IMG/VR virus record: IMGVR_UViG_3300033145_001890
Span: 1 to 41,683 of that record
Origin: a virus
Length of the DNA: 41,683 nt
Strand: one strand, 5' to 3'
Under the pieces are notes generated by a model. That model did no database searches, was not told the origin of the DNA, and saw only the letters and a list, made by a program, of their open reading frames with translations. The position numbers and the translations under genes are program-made. Of this stretch, positions 13,170-23,406 are shown in pieces (positions within the stretch are counted from its first letter, which is position 1; each line of letters starts with the position of its first letter).

Positions 13170-16100
13170 CTTATATCAAGTCTCCTTTTTCTTTTAAATA
13201 TTGTTGCAGGAATAAAAATTAAGAAAATCAATCTAAGAACTTCACATCCTGAGCTCCACCAAAACACTGTATTACTTATCGGAGCATCCCTCGTCGTTAA
13301 ATTCAATTGAGCATTACAAGTAAAGGATCCTGAACTTCCTATCCAACTAAGATTTCCAGTTCCTAAATTACAAGGAGTTGAAAGTGTACACGTATCTTCC
13401 ATATCAACTTCCCAATTATTTCCTGATCCTGGACAAGAACAAGTATCTCCAGCTCCTAAACTTATTGAAAAAGTTACACTTTCAGAATCATTTAAATTTC
13501 CTAAAGTATCATTACAATAAAAATCAACTATATGCGAACCATTTGTCATTGAAGAATTTGTATAAACCCAATCATCTGTATTTCCTCCAGATGAAAAAGA
13601 AAGATTATACTCATAAATATTATCAGAAACTGCACCAAGCGTATATAATTTAGCAGTTCCTTCATCTATATCAACCCCACGTTGTTGATCATCTTGTGGA
13701 GTATATTCACTGCCATCAAAAACGCATGAACTAACATTCCAAGCATCACTACAATTATGTTGTCTCAAATCTCCTTGGAAAGGAACTGAGATAAATTCAG
13801 TACCATCATTAATAAAATACATATTATATGTATCATAAGCTATATCTAAATAATCACTGTCAATTACACATGAGCTAACATTCCAAGGATCTGAACAATC
13901 ATATTGATAAATATCATAACTATCTCCTGAAATATAAAACCTTGAACCATCAGGTTTAAAATGGATTTTAGCTGTCCAACCTGGATCATCACTTAAAGAA
14001 ATATTTTTTCCATCATAACTACACGAACTAATATTCCAAGCATCTGTACAATCAAACTGATGAAGAAATTTATCATACCAATCAGTTAAATAAAAAGAGG
14101 TCCCATCAATTTTCATATCAAGTCCTTGTAATACACCAGGATCATCAATAATACCTATTGAAATATTCTTGCTAGTATCATAAACACATGAACTAAGATT
14201 CCATGGAGTAGAACAAGAAGACTCAGCAATAATATCCAGCGTAGTATCTGAAGTGTATAATAAAAGACCATCACTGCTAAAATGAAAATTAGAAACACCA
14301 CTTCCTACTGATAAAGATTCTCCAGTATAAGCAGTATCAGATATGTTTCCTATTTCTGTTCCTAAGATATTTTCCATACTAATATTATTTCCATCATCCA
14401 AACTCATCCAACAAGAATCAACTTCACCATCATCAACAGCAGTAATATTAAAAAGAATTTCAGAAACATTATAAGTTATATTCTCTGGTGAATTAATTGT
14501 TACATTTGGAGGATTAATAATTACCGAAGTCGTAATAAATTGAAAAATATCTGTCATGTTTTCTGCATCTGAACTATTGGCCCAAACATACCATTTAATT
14601 GTTGCTCCAACAGAAGAAGTTATTTGCTTAGTCACATTAGAATGATTTGTTGATCCTGAAAATTCTACTGCTGAATCATTCAAAAATTCTTGCTGACTTT
14701 CAATATCAATCCAAGTCCCAGTCCAATTAATTGTGTCAAATAAACTTGAAGAATTATAATCCATAAGTCTTGCAGAGATTCTCAAGTCCCTATCTGCATC
14801 TGTTTGCCAAGCTGCTAATATCATCGATGTTGTAACAACTAATGAAAAGTTTCCTGATTGATTAACAACAAAATCTTCTCCAAAAGATTCCCAACCTTCA
14901 CCATCCCAAACCTCTAACCATAAAGTTGCATTATCATTTGCATTTGCAATTGATCCAGAAGTATTATAATAAGAAACTCCAACAGTCACTGTAATATTAT
15001 CAATTTGTGAATAAACACTTCCTGCAAAAACATTCAAATAATCCACTGCTGTTTTATTTACATCTTCACTAGTTCCTCCTCCTTCATCTACAACCCAATA
15101 CATTGAATGATCTCTTCCTGATGATGGATTCAATTCACCTGGTTCCATCCAAGCTCCATAAGTATAACTATCATATTGCCAAGTTCCTCCAAGATCTTCA
15201 TATCCCAAATAATTTTGTGTAGATGAACCACCACACATAGCAACCAAATCATAAACAGTATCTTTTGTAACTGTTGCTCCTGCTCCAAATGTAAAATTAA
15301 ACCATCCTGCCTGATCAACATTAGTTTCAGTAGTATTTCCTATCAGATTATTACTTTGATCATAAATTGCAACCTTACAATCATTTGCAGAATTAACCGT
15401 TCTAAACCATACAGATGCTTTTGTAGCATCTCCACTCATTTGAGCTGTAATACTTTGTCCAGTCGGATAATTATTTACATAATAACCATTTGTTGTTCCA
15501 GTAGAAGTTTTTCCAGAAATATTTTCTCCGCCAGCTCCTCCTTCTCCTGAAAAAGTTTGAGTTCCAGCTTCTTTATCTCCTGAATAATTTGTTTGAGTCC
15601 AGTTTGCTCCATTATACCATCCAAAAATATATGAACTTAAATCTGAACTTGTCTCCCAAAAAACACTAAACAAAATATTCTCTCCAGCAACCGTACTATT
15701 TGTTTGATTTAAAGACCAATCTAAATAAGAAGCCGAAGCATTAACAGTATAACTCTGATCTATTGAAACATTATAATTTGCTGCAGATCCATTCCCCCAA
15801 GAATGCCATCTATAAGGATAAACTCCTGATGAACTAAACGTATATGTTGCATTATATATATCAGCAGTCAAGTTTGTTGCAGTAATATTATTTCCATCAA
15901 TCTCTAATAAAACAGTTCCATTTGTCGACGTGACTGTTACATTAAAATGCCCATCACCTGAATCAATCAAACTTGCATTATCATCCCAATAATTTGAGAA
16001 TTGAGGATATTCATCATCTGCATCTCCATAAAGAATTGCATTTGATTCTGTATCAGTTACATCTCCACCATTAGTTGCATTAATAAATAAATCTTTATAC

Positions 16101-19100
16101 CCATTTCCTAAAGATGGAACAGTCACATTTACCTGCCAACCAACTCCTTCAATCCATCCAAATTCATCTCCTCCTCCAGAACCAGTAACATTAATTCTAT
16201 CTAAAGCAATATCACTCAAATATCCTGTGCTCGTTCTTGTATAATTAAATCTTAAATTTCCTGATCCTGTCAAAGAGGATAAATCAACACTTGTAAGATT
16301 CCAATAATCATTATTTATATCAGACATACTCCATAAACTCACCCATGATCCTGTTGAATTTTCTTCTAAATAAAGAGTATCAATTTCAGTACCATAAGCA
16401 TCAAAATAAAATTCAATCTTCTCATTACTTGAAGAATCATAATCAATTGTTTCATTTAAATAAACTAAAGCCACATCTCCTGCATCATAACAATTTCCAG
16501 ATGAAGTTTCTACAAAAATAAAATAAGTTCCTGCTCCTCCAACCCCTCCATTTTGTGGTCCTGTACCTGATGATCCAGTTGCAGTTCCTCTATCTCCCCA
16601 AGCATCTGCATCCGGACAATTAACTCCTGCATGAACTGCCCAATGCCCAAAGTCTGTTTCAAAATCATCATAATATTCAAAAGAATCTCCTCCAGTACCT
16701 TCAACAACATTGGCCTGCACATCATCAATAGTTATATTATTCAAAGTTACTCCTGTCGTAAGATTTGCTCCATTCTCTAAAAATAAAAATGTCAAAGTAA
16801 TATTATCTAATGAACTTACTGATTCTGGATCTCCTTCTGTGGGATCAAGAATATCTAATTCAAGAGAAACAATTGATAATGTTCTATTTGTATCCCAATC
16901 AGATTTGCTTTGATTATCAACAACTAAACAATTCCATTTATAATCATCATAAACTGTAAAATCATGTGTGAAAGTTGATGAATTTGATGTTCCTGTCCAA
17001 TCTATCGTCGAGGAATTAATTTCATCATCAGTTGAGTTCCAAACATACCACGTCACATTTGCTAACTGAGGTGTATCTGTCCCATTACATTCAAATTCTA
17101 TTTCTGCAACATCACTTGAATAAGCATTTGCTGGATAACTTAAAATTGAAACTGGTGGAGGATTAGGAGAATATTTATTACTTAATGGAAGAGCATCTAC
17201 TGCAGATGATTGAGCATCAACAAAAGATGAATCACAAAATCCATCTTGATCTGCATCAGTACAATCTTCTGAAAATCCAGTTCCAGAATAATCATTATAA
17301 TAATTTCCTCCAATATTAACTCCCTCTCCATAAACTCTATCTCCTGCTTGTTCAGCAATATTCCAAGCATTTCCTCCTGAAATAAAATAACCTAAATCAT
17401 CATTAGAATGATTAAAAAGATTATTATAAACCAAATTATTTGATCCAGGAGATGCCAAATTAATATAACTACTATACTGATATTTTGGACCTTGAAAAGT
17501 ATTATTATACATTGTCCATGAAGAAGGATAAAGAGCATAAATAAGATCTCTACTATCTGGATCTCCTTCAAAATAACTATTTTTAATTACAGTTCCTCCA
17601 TCATCAACTCTATAACCTTGAATGTTATATGAATCTGTGGAATCTACTCTAACATTATCAAGAGTCAATCCCGATCCAGGATACCATAAAAGCATTGCTT
17701 TATTCAAATTATTCATTGTAGAATTTGCAAACATAAGATTATCTGTGTCTCCTGTAACAACCAATCCCATCCCAAAAGTATTTGCTGATTGATCCCACGT
17801 CATATTATTCAAAACTGAATTATCTGCATTACACAAAATTATTGCACTCATATTATTATCCCAATGTTCAAGAGTCACCTGACTATTATAAAACATAACT
17901 GGAAGACCTTCTGCTCCCAACACATTTGTAAATGAACTATCACAATCTCCTGAATTTGCTGCTTGATAATCAACATCTGTAAAGGCCCCACTACTCCATG
18001 TCAGATTCACATTTGTAAAATCTCCATAAGAAGCATCAATAATTAAAACATCTCCATCCACTCCATCTTCTCCAGTAAGAACAGTATCTTCAATCACCAC
18101 ATCAAAAGAATCTCTAAACTCAATTACTCCATAACTAGATCCCCCATCTCCAGTAATATCAGAATTTTTTATCACTAAGTTATCAGCATATCTTGCCCAA
18201 AGTCCCCTATCAAGACTTGCCGCAGTAATATTATCAAAAGTAACATTAGTTGCATATATAACATACATAGAATAAGAATCCCAATCTGTTAAAATACAAT
18301 TCTTCGCAGTAAAATTAACAAATTCTTGTGAAGCACGATTTACTCTAATTGCAGTATCTGCTGCACCATCTCCATCAATTGTTTCGCCTGCACAATCAAG
18401 AGTCACATTATATCCTGTGACATCCATACAATTTCCTGTTCCAGAATTTGAAATACTCCCAGTCATTGTGTAAACTGAATTGTTTGCAGACAAAACTGTA
18501 CAAGCAGAAATATCTGGATCTAAAGTCACATTATAATCTCCAAAAATAGAAAAATTAAATTGATTCTCAAGATAAGTTCCAGCATCAACTAAGATCGGAG
18601 ATTTGAAAACCAACTTTACTCCAAGAGTATCTCCTTTAGGAAATTTATCAAGTTTTGTTTTCAATTTCCAATCATTAAACTCATATTTTGTCACATTATA
18701 TTCACAATCTTTTTCTTCCTCTTCTGTTGCTAACTTTTTATTACTCAACCCTGAATCAATCAAAGGAACATTTTTTGAAAAATCAATTTGATCATAACAT
18801 TCTGAATCAACAATCTTCTCCTGACGAGTATTTGCTAACTTAGATGTATAAACTTCCATCTCCATAATTGCATGCTTAAAATTAGACATCATAGAATCCT
18901 TTTCAATAAAGTCATTAGTTAGATCATGATTTGTTATTGCAAGAACAACTTCACACAATTTCCAATCAGCATCAGGATCAGTCCAATCACATTTAATATC
19001 CATCGGAGCTTCAATTGTAATATCTTCGATTCTTATTGTTTTTATATTTGCATCACTATCAAAGATTTCTCCTTGAACTCCAAACCATATCGGATCTAAA

Positions 19101-19591
19101 TATTCACGATTTTCATAATCAACTGACCACTTAATATCTTCTGTTGGATCTTTTTTGTATCCGACAATTCTAAACTGATAATCTCTCCCTTCTCTCAAAA
19201 CATAAGAATATTTCACTCCTTTATTATTAGGAGCTCCACACCAAGTCCCTGTGCAAGTTTTATCTAAAGGAATATCTTTCCAATAATTTCCCCAAGATCT
19301 TTGAAACTTCCAAGATTCAACTCCTGGTTCAAATTCAAAGGGCGTATCTCTTCCCCAAGGATCATAACCAATCGGATAAATAAAAATATCTTCATTTGCA
19401 GTCAAATTAATATAAGCATAACAAGGATCTGCTTCTGTTCCCGCACAAATTTGATCTCCAGAATATCCTGTGATATCAATCACGCCTAATGTAAAAAGAT
19501 AAAACAAAAAGAGGCCAGCAAAAGTTCCAACTGAGATGCCTTTAGCTATTCCCCACTTATTAACTGTTTGCTCATAAACTTTTTTTGCCAT
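13160..19591 (-). CDS. giant membrane-anchored surface protein (beta-helix, MAM-like, propeller-like)
   Basis: 2143 aa, about 15% of the genome. Residues about 17-38 are a membrane helix (ISVGTFAGLFLFYLFTLGVI). A beta-rich domain runs to about 350, then a NosD-like right-handed beta-helix to about 770 (NVTLDCAGETIDGDG and many NxTxxN rungs), ending near a DADQDGFCD calcium-type motif. Ig-like domains follow, a MAM-like jelly roll near 975-1130 (DDFETDFGHW), more Ig-like domains, and propeller-like repeats at about 1800-1995 with a recurring C-x-D-A-W-N-x-S-S-C unit. The end has a Cys cluster, a helix (VLRLIFLIFIPATIF) and KRKRR. More than forty N-x-S/T sequons point to heavy glycosylation outside the cell. 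Two membrane ends suggest display on the host envelope. Role unknown: adhesion, exclusion of other viruses, or a virion spike. Confidence 0.85.
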   Translation of the reverse strand: MAKKVYEQTVNKWGIAKGISVGTFAGLFLFYLFTLGVIDITGYSGDQICAGTEADPCYAYINLTANEDIFIYPIGYDPWGRDTPFEFEPGVESWKFQRSWGNYWKDIPLDKTCTGTWCGAPNNKGVKYSYVLREGRDYQFRIVGYKKDPTEDIKWSVDYENREYLDPIWFGVQGEIFDSDANIKTIRIEDITIEAPMDIKCDWTDPDADWKLCEVVLAITNHDLTNDFIEKDSMMSNFKHAIMEMEVYTSKLANTRQEKIVDSECYDQIDFSKNVPLIDSGLSNKKLATEEEEKDCEYNVTKYEFNDWKLKTKLDKFPKGDTLGVKLVFKSPILVDAGTYLENQFNFSIFGDYNVTLDPDISACTVLSANNSVYTMTGSISNSGTGNCMDVTGYNVTLDCAGETIDGDGAADTAIRVNRASQEFVNFTAKNCILTDWDSYSMYVIYATNVTFDNITAASLDRGLWARYADNLVIKNSDITGDGGSSYGVIEFRDSFDVVIEDTVLTGEDGVDGDVLIIDASYGDFTNVNLTWSSGAFTDVDYQAANSGDCDSSFTNVLGAEGLPVMFYNSQVTLEHWDNNMSAIILCNADNSVLNNMTWDQSANTFGMGLVVTGDTDNLMFANSTMNNLNKAMLLWYPGSGLTLDNVRVDSTDSYNIQGYRVDDGGTVIKNSYFEGDPDSRDLIYALYPSSWTMYNNTFQGPKYQYSSYINLASPGSNNLVYNNLFNHSNDDLGYFISGGNAWNIAEQAGDRVYGEGVNIGGNYYNDYSGTGFSEDCTDADQDGFCDSSFVDAQSSAVDALPLSNKYSPNPPPVSILSYPANAYSSDVAEIEFECNGTDTPQLANVTWYVWNSTDDEINSSTIDWTGTSNSSTFTHDFTVYDDYKWNCLVVDNQSKSDWDTNRTLSIVSLELDILDPTEGDPESVSSLDNITLTFLFLENGANLTTGVTLNNITIDDVQANVVEGTGGDSFEYYDDFETDFGHWAVHAGVNCPDADAWGDRGTATGSSGTGPQNGGVGGAGTYFIFVETSSGNCYDAGDVALVYLNETIDYDSSSNEKIEFYFDAYGTEIDTLYLEENSTGSWVSLWSMSDINNDYWNLTSVDLSSLTGSGNLRFNYTRTSTGYLSDIALDRINVTGSGGGDEFGWIEGVGWQVNVTVPSLGNGYKDLFINATNGGDVTDTESNAILYGDADDEYPQFSNYWDDNASLIDSGDGHFNVTVTSTNGTVLLEIDGNNITATNLTADIYNATYTFSSSGVYPYRWHSWGNGSAANYNVSIDQSYTVNASASYLDWSLNQTNSTVAGENILFSVFWETSSDLSSYIFGWYNGANWTQTNYSGDKEAGTQTFSGEGGAGGENISGKTSTGTTNGYYVNNYPTGQSITAQMSGDATKASVWFRTVNSANDCKVAIYDQSNNLIGNTTETNVDQAGWFNFTFGAGATVTKDTVYDLVAMCGGSSTQNYLGYEDLGGTWQYDSYTYGAWMEPGELNPSSGRDHSMYWVVDEGGGTSEDVNKTAVDYLNVFAGSVYSQIDNITVTVGVSYYNTSGSIANANDNATLWLEVWDGEGWESFGEDFVVNQSGNFSLVVTTSMILAAWQTDADRDLRISARLMDYNSSSLFDTINWTGTWIDIESQQEFLNDSAVEFSGSTNHSNVTKQITSSVGATIKWYVWANSSDAENMTDIFQFITTSVIINPPNVTINSPENITYNVSEILFNITAVDDGEVDSCWMSLDDGNNISMENILGTEIGNISDTAYTGESLSVGSGVSNFHFSSDGLLLYTSDTTLDIIAESSCSTPWNLSSCVYDTSKNISIGIIDDPGVLQGLDMKIDGTSFYLTDWYDKFLHQFDCTDAWNISSCSYDGKNISLSDDPGWTAKIHFKPDGSRFYISGDSYDIYQYDCSDPWNVSSCVIDSDYLDIAYDTYNMYFINDGTEFISVPFQGDLRQHNCSDAWNVSSCVFDGSEYTPQDDQQRGVDIDEGTAKLYTLGAVSDNIYEYNLSFSSGGNTDDWVYTNSSMTNGSHIVDFYCNDTLGNLNDSESVTFSISLGAGDTCSCPGSGNNWEVDMEDTCTLSTPCNLGTGNLSWIGSSGSFTCNAQLNLTTRDAPISNTVFWWSSGCEVLRLIFLIFIPATIFKRKRRLDIRWK

Positions 19592-19600
19592 TTTCCCATT

Positions 19601-21313
19601 TTATGCTGCCCCGCAATCTTTGCCTCCACTAGGCCAATACATGCAAGAGTCTGTCGCATTTGAATACCAGTTGCATGCTGAATCGAGGCAGGTAATATTT
19701 GTTGTATCAATTTTAAAATGATCAATTGTTACTCCTGCAAAAGTTGGACTGCTTGCAGTTGTTAAAGCTTGACCAGTATTAAAAGCCAATTGAGTATCTC
19801 CAATTCCATCAGCAGTCACACTCAAACCATCTGCATCTTGTGATAAAGCAGTATTGCCTGCAACACTAAAAGTTGTTCCTGCCAAACTAATTCCATTTCC
19901 TGCAGAATAAGTTGTATCATCATCTGCCTCACAAGCCAGATCATTTCCAGATAAATAATAATGATTACCTGACGCACATGCAGTTGTAAATTCAATCTTG
20001 CCTTCACTAATCTCATCAGCATCAATCACAGTATCAAGATCATTTGAAGTATCCCAATAACTTGCAAAACTAACTGCCGCACTCACCAAACTTGTCACAT
20101 GCCCAAATTGATCTAAAACAACATCTTGAATAAAAGTATTTCCTGAATTTTCATCACTTGCTTGAGAACTTGTGTCTGAATGATTAATCTCTGTTCCAAC
20201 AATACTTATTCCTGATCCATTTGTATAAGAAGTTCCTGCATCAATTTCACAAGTAAATCCTGTTCCATTATATTTGCTCACTTCTCCAACCCCACAAGTT
20301 GCTGCTGAAACATTTAATGTAACTTCTCCAGTTGCTCCTCCACCAATTAATCCTGTCCCTGCAAGCACTCCAGTAATATCTCCTCCTCCTGCTGGGGTTG
20401 CACAATAAATCGTATCTCCAGTAATATTATAAATAAAATCTCCAGATGAACATTCTGAACTCACAACATAAGTATCAGTATTCACAATTGTACAAAGATC
20501 AGATGTCGCCCCTGTAACATTAGAACAATGAGGTAATGTTTCATTTGCCAAAGGAAGCTCTGACTGATAAATTATATTTGAACAATCTCCATCCCCGGAA
20601 CAATTCCCAATATAAGAAGGTGTTGAACATGAAAGACTATCTCCAATTTGATAAACATAATCTCCTGCCGAACATGCACTTGGAAAATCATCAATAGTTG
20701 TCCAATCAGATCTATTAACAAAATAAGTAATTGATTCTGCAGTTGTTGAATAATCAGGTTTATCAGCACTCCAATTTCCAACATAAGAAACAAGATCTGC
20801 AATTGCAACATAAGAAGTTAATTGAGTTGTCACCCAACTTTGAGTTGCATAAGCAAGTGAAATCACCCAATCATAAATCTGATCTGCCGTGCTCAAATGA
20901 GTTGTATCTCCATTACTTGGAGTTGCTGTTGGAATCCCAGTAAAGTTATCCCAAGCCGTAAAAATAGGATCTGTTTCTGATGTTAAATAACTTTGATCCA
21001 AAACCCATTGAGTATTATTCCATCTAGCATCTCCTGTCACAATCAATTTTGTTTCATTAAAAATAAAATAATTAGATCCATTCAAATAAATATAAACTCC
21101 TCCTGCATAATAATCTGATCCTGCAATTAATTCTGTAAGAGTATAACAATTTGCTTCTCCAAGATCACAATAATAAGCTGCACTAATATTTGTCGCATTA
21201 ATAATTTTATAAGTATTTCTTAAATTAATATCTCCTTGAGGTGTCCAATCAGCTGCAAGAACTAATCCCATTAATCCTATAAATACTATTAATCCTATCA
21301 ATAGCTTTTTCAT
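19601..21313 (-). CDS. secreted fibre-like glycoprotein
   Basis: 570 aa. A clear signal peptide (KKLLIGLIVFIGLMGLVLAA, cut near residue 20) starts the protein. The body has fibre-type beta repeats: DPIFTAWDNFTGIPTATPSN, GAGTGLIGGGATGEVTLNV-like and GNGISLAGTTFSVAGNTALS, with several N-x-S/T sequons and paired Cys; the last part is SCMYWPSGGKDCGAA. Tail fibres rarely carry signal peptides, so this one is exported and perhaps assembles on the cell surface with the giant protein that starts nine bases later. It directly follows the connector gene, so both are in the late operon. Confidence 0.8.
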   Translation of the reverse strand: MKKLLIGLIVFIGLMGLVLAADWTPQGDINLRNTYKIINATNISAAYYCDLGEANCYTLTELIAGSDYYAGGVYIYLNGSNYFIFNETKLIVTGDARWNNTQWVLDQSYLTSETDPIFTAWDNFTGIPTATPSNGDTTHLSTADQIYDWVISLAYATQSWVTTQLTSYVAIADLVSYVGNWSADKPDYSTTAESITYFVNRSDWTTIDDFPSACSAGDYVYQIGDSLSCSTPSYIGNCSGDGDCSNIIYQSELPLANETLPHCSNVTGATSDLCTIVNTDTYVVSSECSSGDFIYNITGDTIYCATPAGGGDITGVLAGTGLIGGGATGEVTLNVSAATCGVGEVSKYNGTGFTCEIDAGTSYTNGSGISIVGTEINHSDTSSQASDENSGNTFIQDVVLDQFGHVTSLVSAAVSFASYWDTSNDLDTVIDADEISEGKIEFTTACASGNHYYLSGNDLACEADDDTTYSAGNGISLAGTTFSVAGNTALSQDADGLSVTADGIGDTQLAFNTGQALTTASSPTFAGVTIDHFKIDTTNITCLDSACNWYSNATDSCMYWPSGGKDCGAA

Positions 21314-22135
21314 TTAAATCACCCGAGGTCGAATCTTTAATGTTTGCTCTAAAAAAGTTCTCTCTTTAATTAATTGATTTGCAGCTTCTCTCCACTGAGT
21401 ATAAGGTTCACCTTTCTGGATATGTAATTCTCCAAGATCATAACCAACAGTATCTGAATAAGATTGTCCAATAATCCTTGCGACTAATGCAATCCCTGCA
21501 ACAACATTCATATATTTTGTAAAGTCTGAATTGATTTGTAATTTAGTAATTGTACTTCCAGATTCATGAGCTAAGATCAATTGATCCAAAACAATTGCTC
21601 CTGCACCTGGATCTCCATTTATTTGAGCAACTTCTCTCATTCCATCCATCCCATAAATTTCAACCCAATCCTCATCTGCAAAATCTGTAATTGAAGCAAC
21701 TGCAACAGAAACATCAGTCCCTGCAACTTCATCTCCACTCGAAGTTGTTGAAGTTGTTGAATGCTCAACAGTCCCATATAAATATTTTACAACAACCTTA
21801 TTTCTTCCTGCAATAAATTTTGAAGTCAAAGCATCTTCTCCTAAGAAAATATAACCTGATTCTTTCTTGATCTCTAAAGTATCCGGATCATAAGTTGTGC
21901 CATCAATCTTTAAGGCCCTAACACTCAACACCGGATTCATGTCCAGGAGCAATCTATTTGTGCCATCACCATCAAGAAAATCCATCTTTTCAGTTGGAGC
22001 AAAAGCAGTATTGAATTTATTTGGAATTTGATTCTCAACTTCTGCAATTGTTGCATTCACATCATCAGCATTGATTTCTGCCGCTAAGATTCCAACCGTT
22101 CTCCTCACTGTTGTTTCTGAAATATAAGTTCCCAT
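21314..22135 (-). CDS. head-tail connector (gp6/gp15-like) with insertion domain
   Basis: 273 aa. The N-terminal (SETTVRRTVGILAAEINADD) and C-terminal helices (IALVARIIGQSYSDTVGYDL, REAANQLIKERTFLEQTLKI) form an alpha-helical connector scaffold of the HK97 gp6/SPP1 gp15 type. The beta-rich middle (about residues 55-190, including VLSVRALKIDGTTYD and EVAGTDVSVAVASITDF) is an insertion that looks surface-exposed. Location after the capsid genes supports a ring below the portal. Its stop abuts the secreted fibre start. Confidence 0.65.
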   Translation of the reverse strand: MGTYISETTVRRTVGILAAEINADDVNATIAEVENQIPNKFNTAFAPTEKMDFLDGDGTNRLLLDMNPVLSVRALKIDGTTYDPDTLEIKKESGYIFLGEDALTSKFIAGRNKVVVKYLYGTVEHSTTSTTSSGDEVAGTDVSVAVASITDFADEDWVEIYGMDGMREVAQINGDPGAGAIVLDQLILAHESGSTITKLQINSDFTKYMNVVAGIALVARIIGQSYSDTVGYDLGELHIQKGEPYTQWREAANQLIKERTFLEQTLKIRPRVI

Positions 22136-22338
22136 TATGATGCACCCACTTGTAATTTAAATAAAACAATCATTCCAAAGATTAAAATACTTCCGATTGC
22201 TGCAGTAATTTTATAATAAAATTTATAGCCCTTCATGGATTTTCTTATGTCATTAATATTTCTAAATAGAATAAGATTCTGTTCCTTTGGTTTCATCTTC
22301 ATGAAATCATCTTCTGCAATCGACAGTCCATTAACCAT
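22135..22338 (-). CDS. small one-helix membrane protein
   Basis: 67 aa from ATG at 22338, one base after the stop of the upstream gene; the ORF could also begin at 22350 with a start too close to the SD. Residues 1-45 are helical and charged (EQNLILFRNINDIRKSMKGY); about 48-64 form a membrane segment (TAAIGSILIFGMIVLFKL). The layout recalls XhlA-like small phage membrane proteins, but the function is unknown. Confidence 0.7.
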   Translation of the reverse strand: MVNGLSIAEDDFMKMKPKEQNLILFRNINDIRKSMKGYKFYYKITAAIGSILIFGMIVLFKLQVGAS

Positions 22339-22339
22339 A

Positions 22340-22720
22340 TTACTTACCATATCTCCTTTTTAATTTCTCTTCCACATCATCCCTGAATGGAAGATCACCT
22401 CCGAGTTTAATTGTTTCGATGAGCTTCTCCTTAGTGCCCCAAACAATTATATCTCGTGCCTGTTTAGGACCCACGCCCTTGATTTTTGTTAATTCTTTAA
22501 AAAATATATCATCAGAAGTATAATTATCAATCTGTTTTGTTTCAACCTTTTCGGGCCCTAACTGACCTTCAGTTGTTTTCAATTCAGGAAGTCCTAGACT
22601 TTTCCCTTGTACAAGGGTTAAATCAATCACTTCATTCGTTTGTATGGTTTTCCAATAGCATCCTTGTCCGAGTTTTCCGATTCGAATTTTTATTGGCTCA
22701 CCATCATTGATGAACCTCAT
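22340..22720 (-). CDS. capsid-region protein with helix-hairpin-helix
   Basis: 126 aa. The N-terminal 35 residues (MRFINDGEPIKIRIGKLG...) are alike in pattern to the 73-aa protein at 23185-23406, suggesting a duplicated small beta module. The C-terminal half contains a helix-hairpin-helix (ELTKIKGVGPKQARDIIVWG) of the type used for DNA binding or protein contacts. Good SD (GGAGAATTAAC-ATG). Both genes sit among head proteins, so a role in head completion is inferred. Confidence 0.7.
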   Translation of the reverse strand: MRFINDGEPIKIRIGKLGQGCYWKTIQTNEVIDLTLVQGKSLGLPELKTTEGQLGPEKVETKQIDNYTSDDIFFKELTKIKGVGPKQARDIIVWGTKEKLIETIKLGGDLPFRDDVEEKLKRRYGK

Positions 22721-22721
22721 G

Positions 22722-23099
22722 TTAATTCTCCTCGACCATTAAATATACAGTAACGGTATCACCAGCAGTTCCAGATGCAAGAGATAATTTCACTCTTCCA
22801 TATACAACAAAATGTGTTGGAACCTTTTCTCCAGCCGCTGCATACAACAAGTCTGTTCCAGTCTCGTCCTGCGCGTAAGTTCTTGGATAAAGAGTCACAT
22901 CTGTGTTTGCTGCTGCAAGATTCAAAACCTTTTGTGCAGAAGCTTCTCCATCCGAATCAAGATCCACTGTACAAGTATTTGTGTCGTAATTAACTCCAAC
23001 TGCAAGAACTCTACCTCTTATAGGGATACTATAAGCTGAGGCAGTAGTTTGACCTGCTGCTATTGTTGCCGATATTTTGTACTTTGTTATGTTTGACAT
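22722..23099 (-). CDS. head decoration-like beta protein
   Basis: 125 aa, starting MSNITKYKISA behind CAGGAGAAGAAA-ATG; the upstream in-frame ATG at 23132 lacks an SD. The sequence is all-beta and Ala/Thr/Gly-rich (SIPIRGRVLAVGVNYDTNTC, TAGDTVTVYLMVEEN). It resembles the 166-aa protein at 23411 in length of strands and ending (VTVTEN / VEEN). Likely a decoration or head-stabilising protein. No family is recognised. Confidence 0.65.
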   Translation of the reverse strand: MSNITKYKISATIAAGQTTASAYSIPIRGRVLAVGVNYDTNTCTVDLDSDGEASAQKVLNLAAANTDVTLYPRTYAQDETGTDLLYAAAGEKVPTHFVVYGRVKLSLASGTAGDTVTVYLMVEEN

Positions 23100-23154
23100 T
23101 TTCTTCTCCTGTTTAATTCGCTTAAGGTCCATCGACCACCTTTTTTTCCGAAGT

Positions 23155-23183
23155 CAAAAAAAGATAAAAAATTAAAAAAAATA
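23155..23183 (-). terminator. T-rich terminator after the 73-aa gene
   Basis: Immediately after the stop at 23185 the minus strand has three T-runs (eight, six and seven T) within 30 bases, the archaeal terminator pattern. Some read-through to the next head gene is likely because no TATA box is obvious downstream. Confidence 0.5.
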
Positions 23184-23184
23184 A

Positions 23185-23406
23185 TTACTTCTTGGATTTC
23201 TTCTTTGGTTTTTCAGATTGTTTTTCAAGTTCTTCTGCTTCTTCTTTCTCAACTTTTTTTGATCCTTCAACTTTTTCAAGTTGATTTTTCAAACCAAGCT
23301 CTTCCGGAATATCCACAGTCTCTCCTTCCTTAACAGTAATCCAATTTGGCTCATTACGATCTCCAAGATTGATTTTCAAGTCCTTACCTTTATTCTTAAA
23401 TTCCAT
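23185..23406 (-). CDS. small capsid-region protein with Lys/Glu-rich tail
   Basis: 73 aa. Residues 1-40 (MEFKNKGKDLKINLGDRNEP, NWITVKEGETVDIP) form a small beta module matching the N-terminus of the 126-aa protein at 22340 in residue pattern. The last 30 residues are a charged helix ending KPKKKSKK. It lies between decoration-like genes and ends at a T-rich terminator. Function unknown, probably a head accessory. Confidence 0.7.
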   Translation of the reverse strand: MEFKNKGKDLKINLGDRNEPNWITVKEGETVDIPEELGLKNQLEKVEGSKKVEKEEAEELEKQSEKPKKKSKK

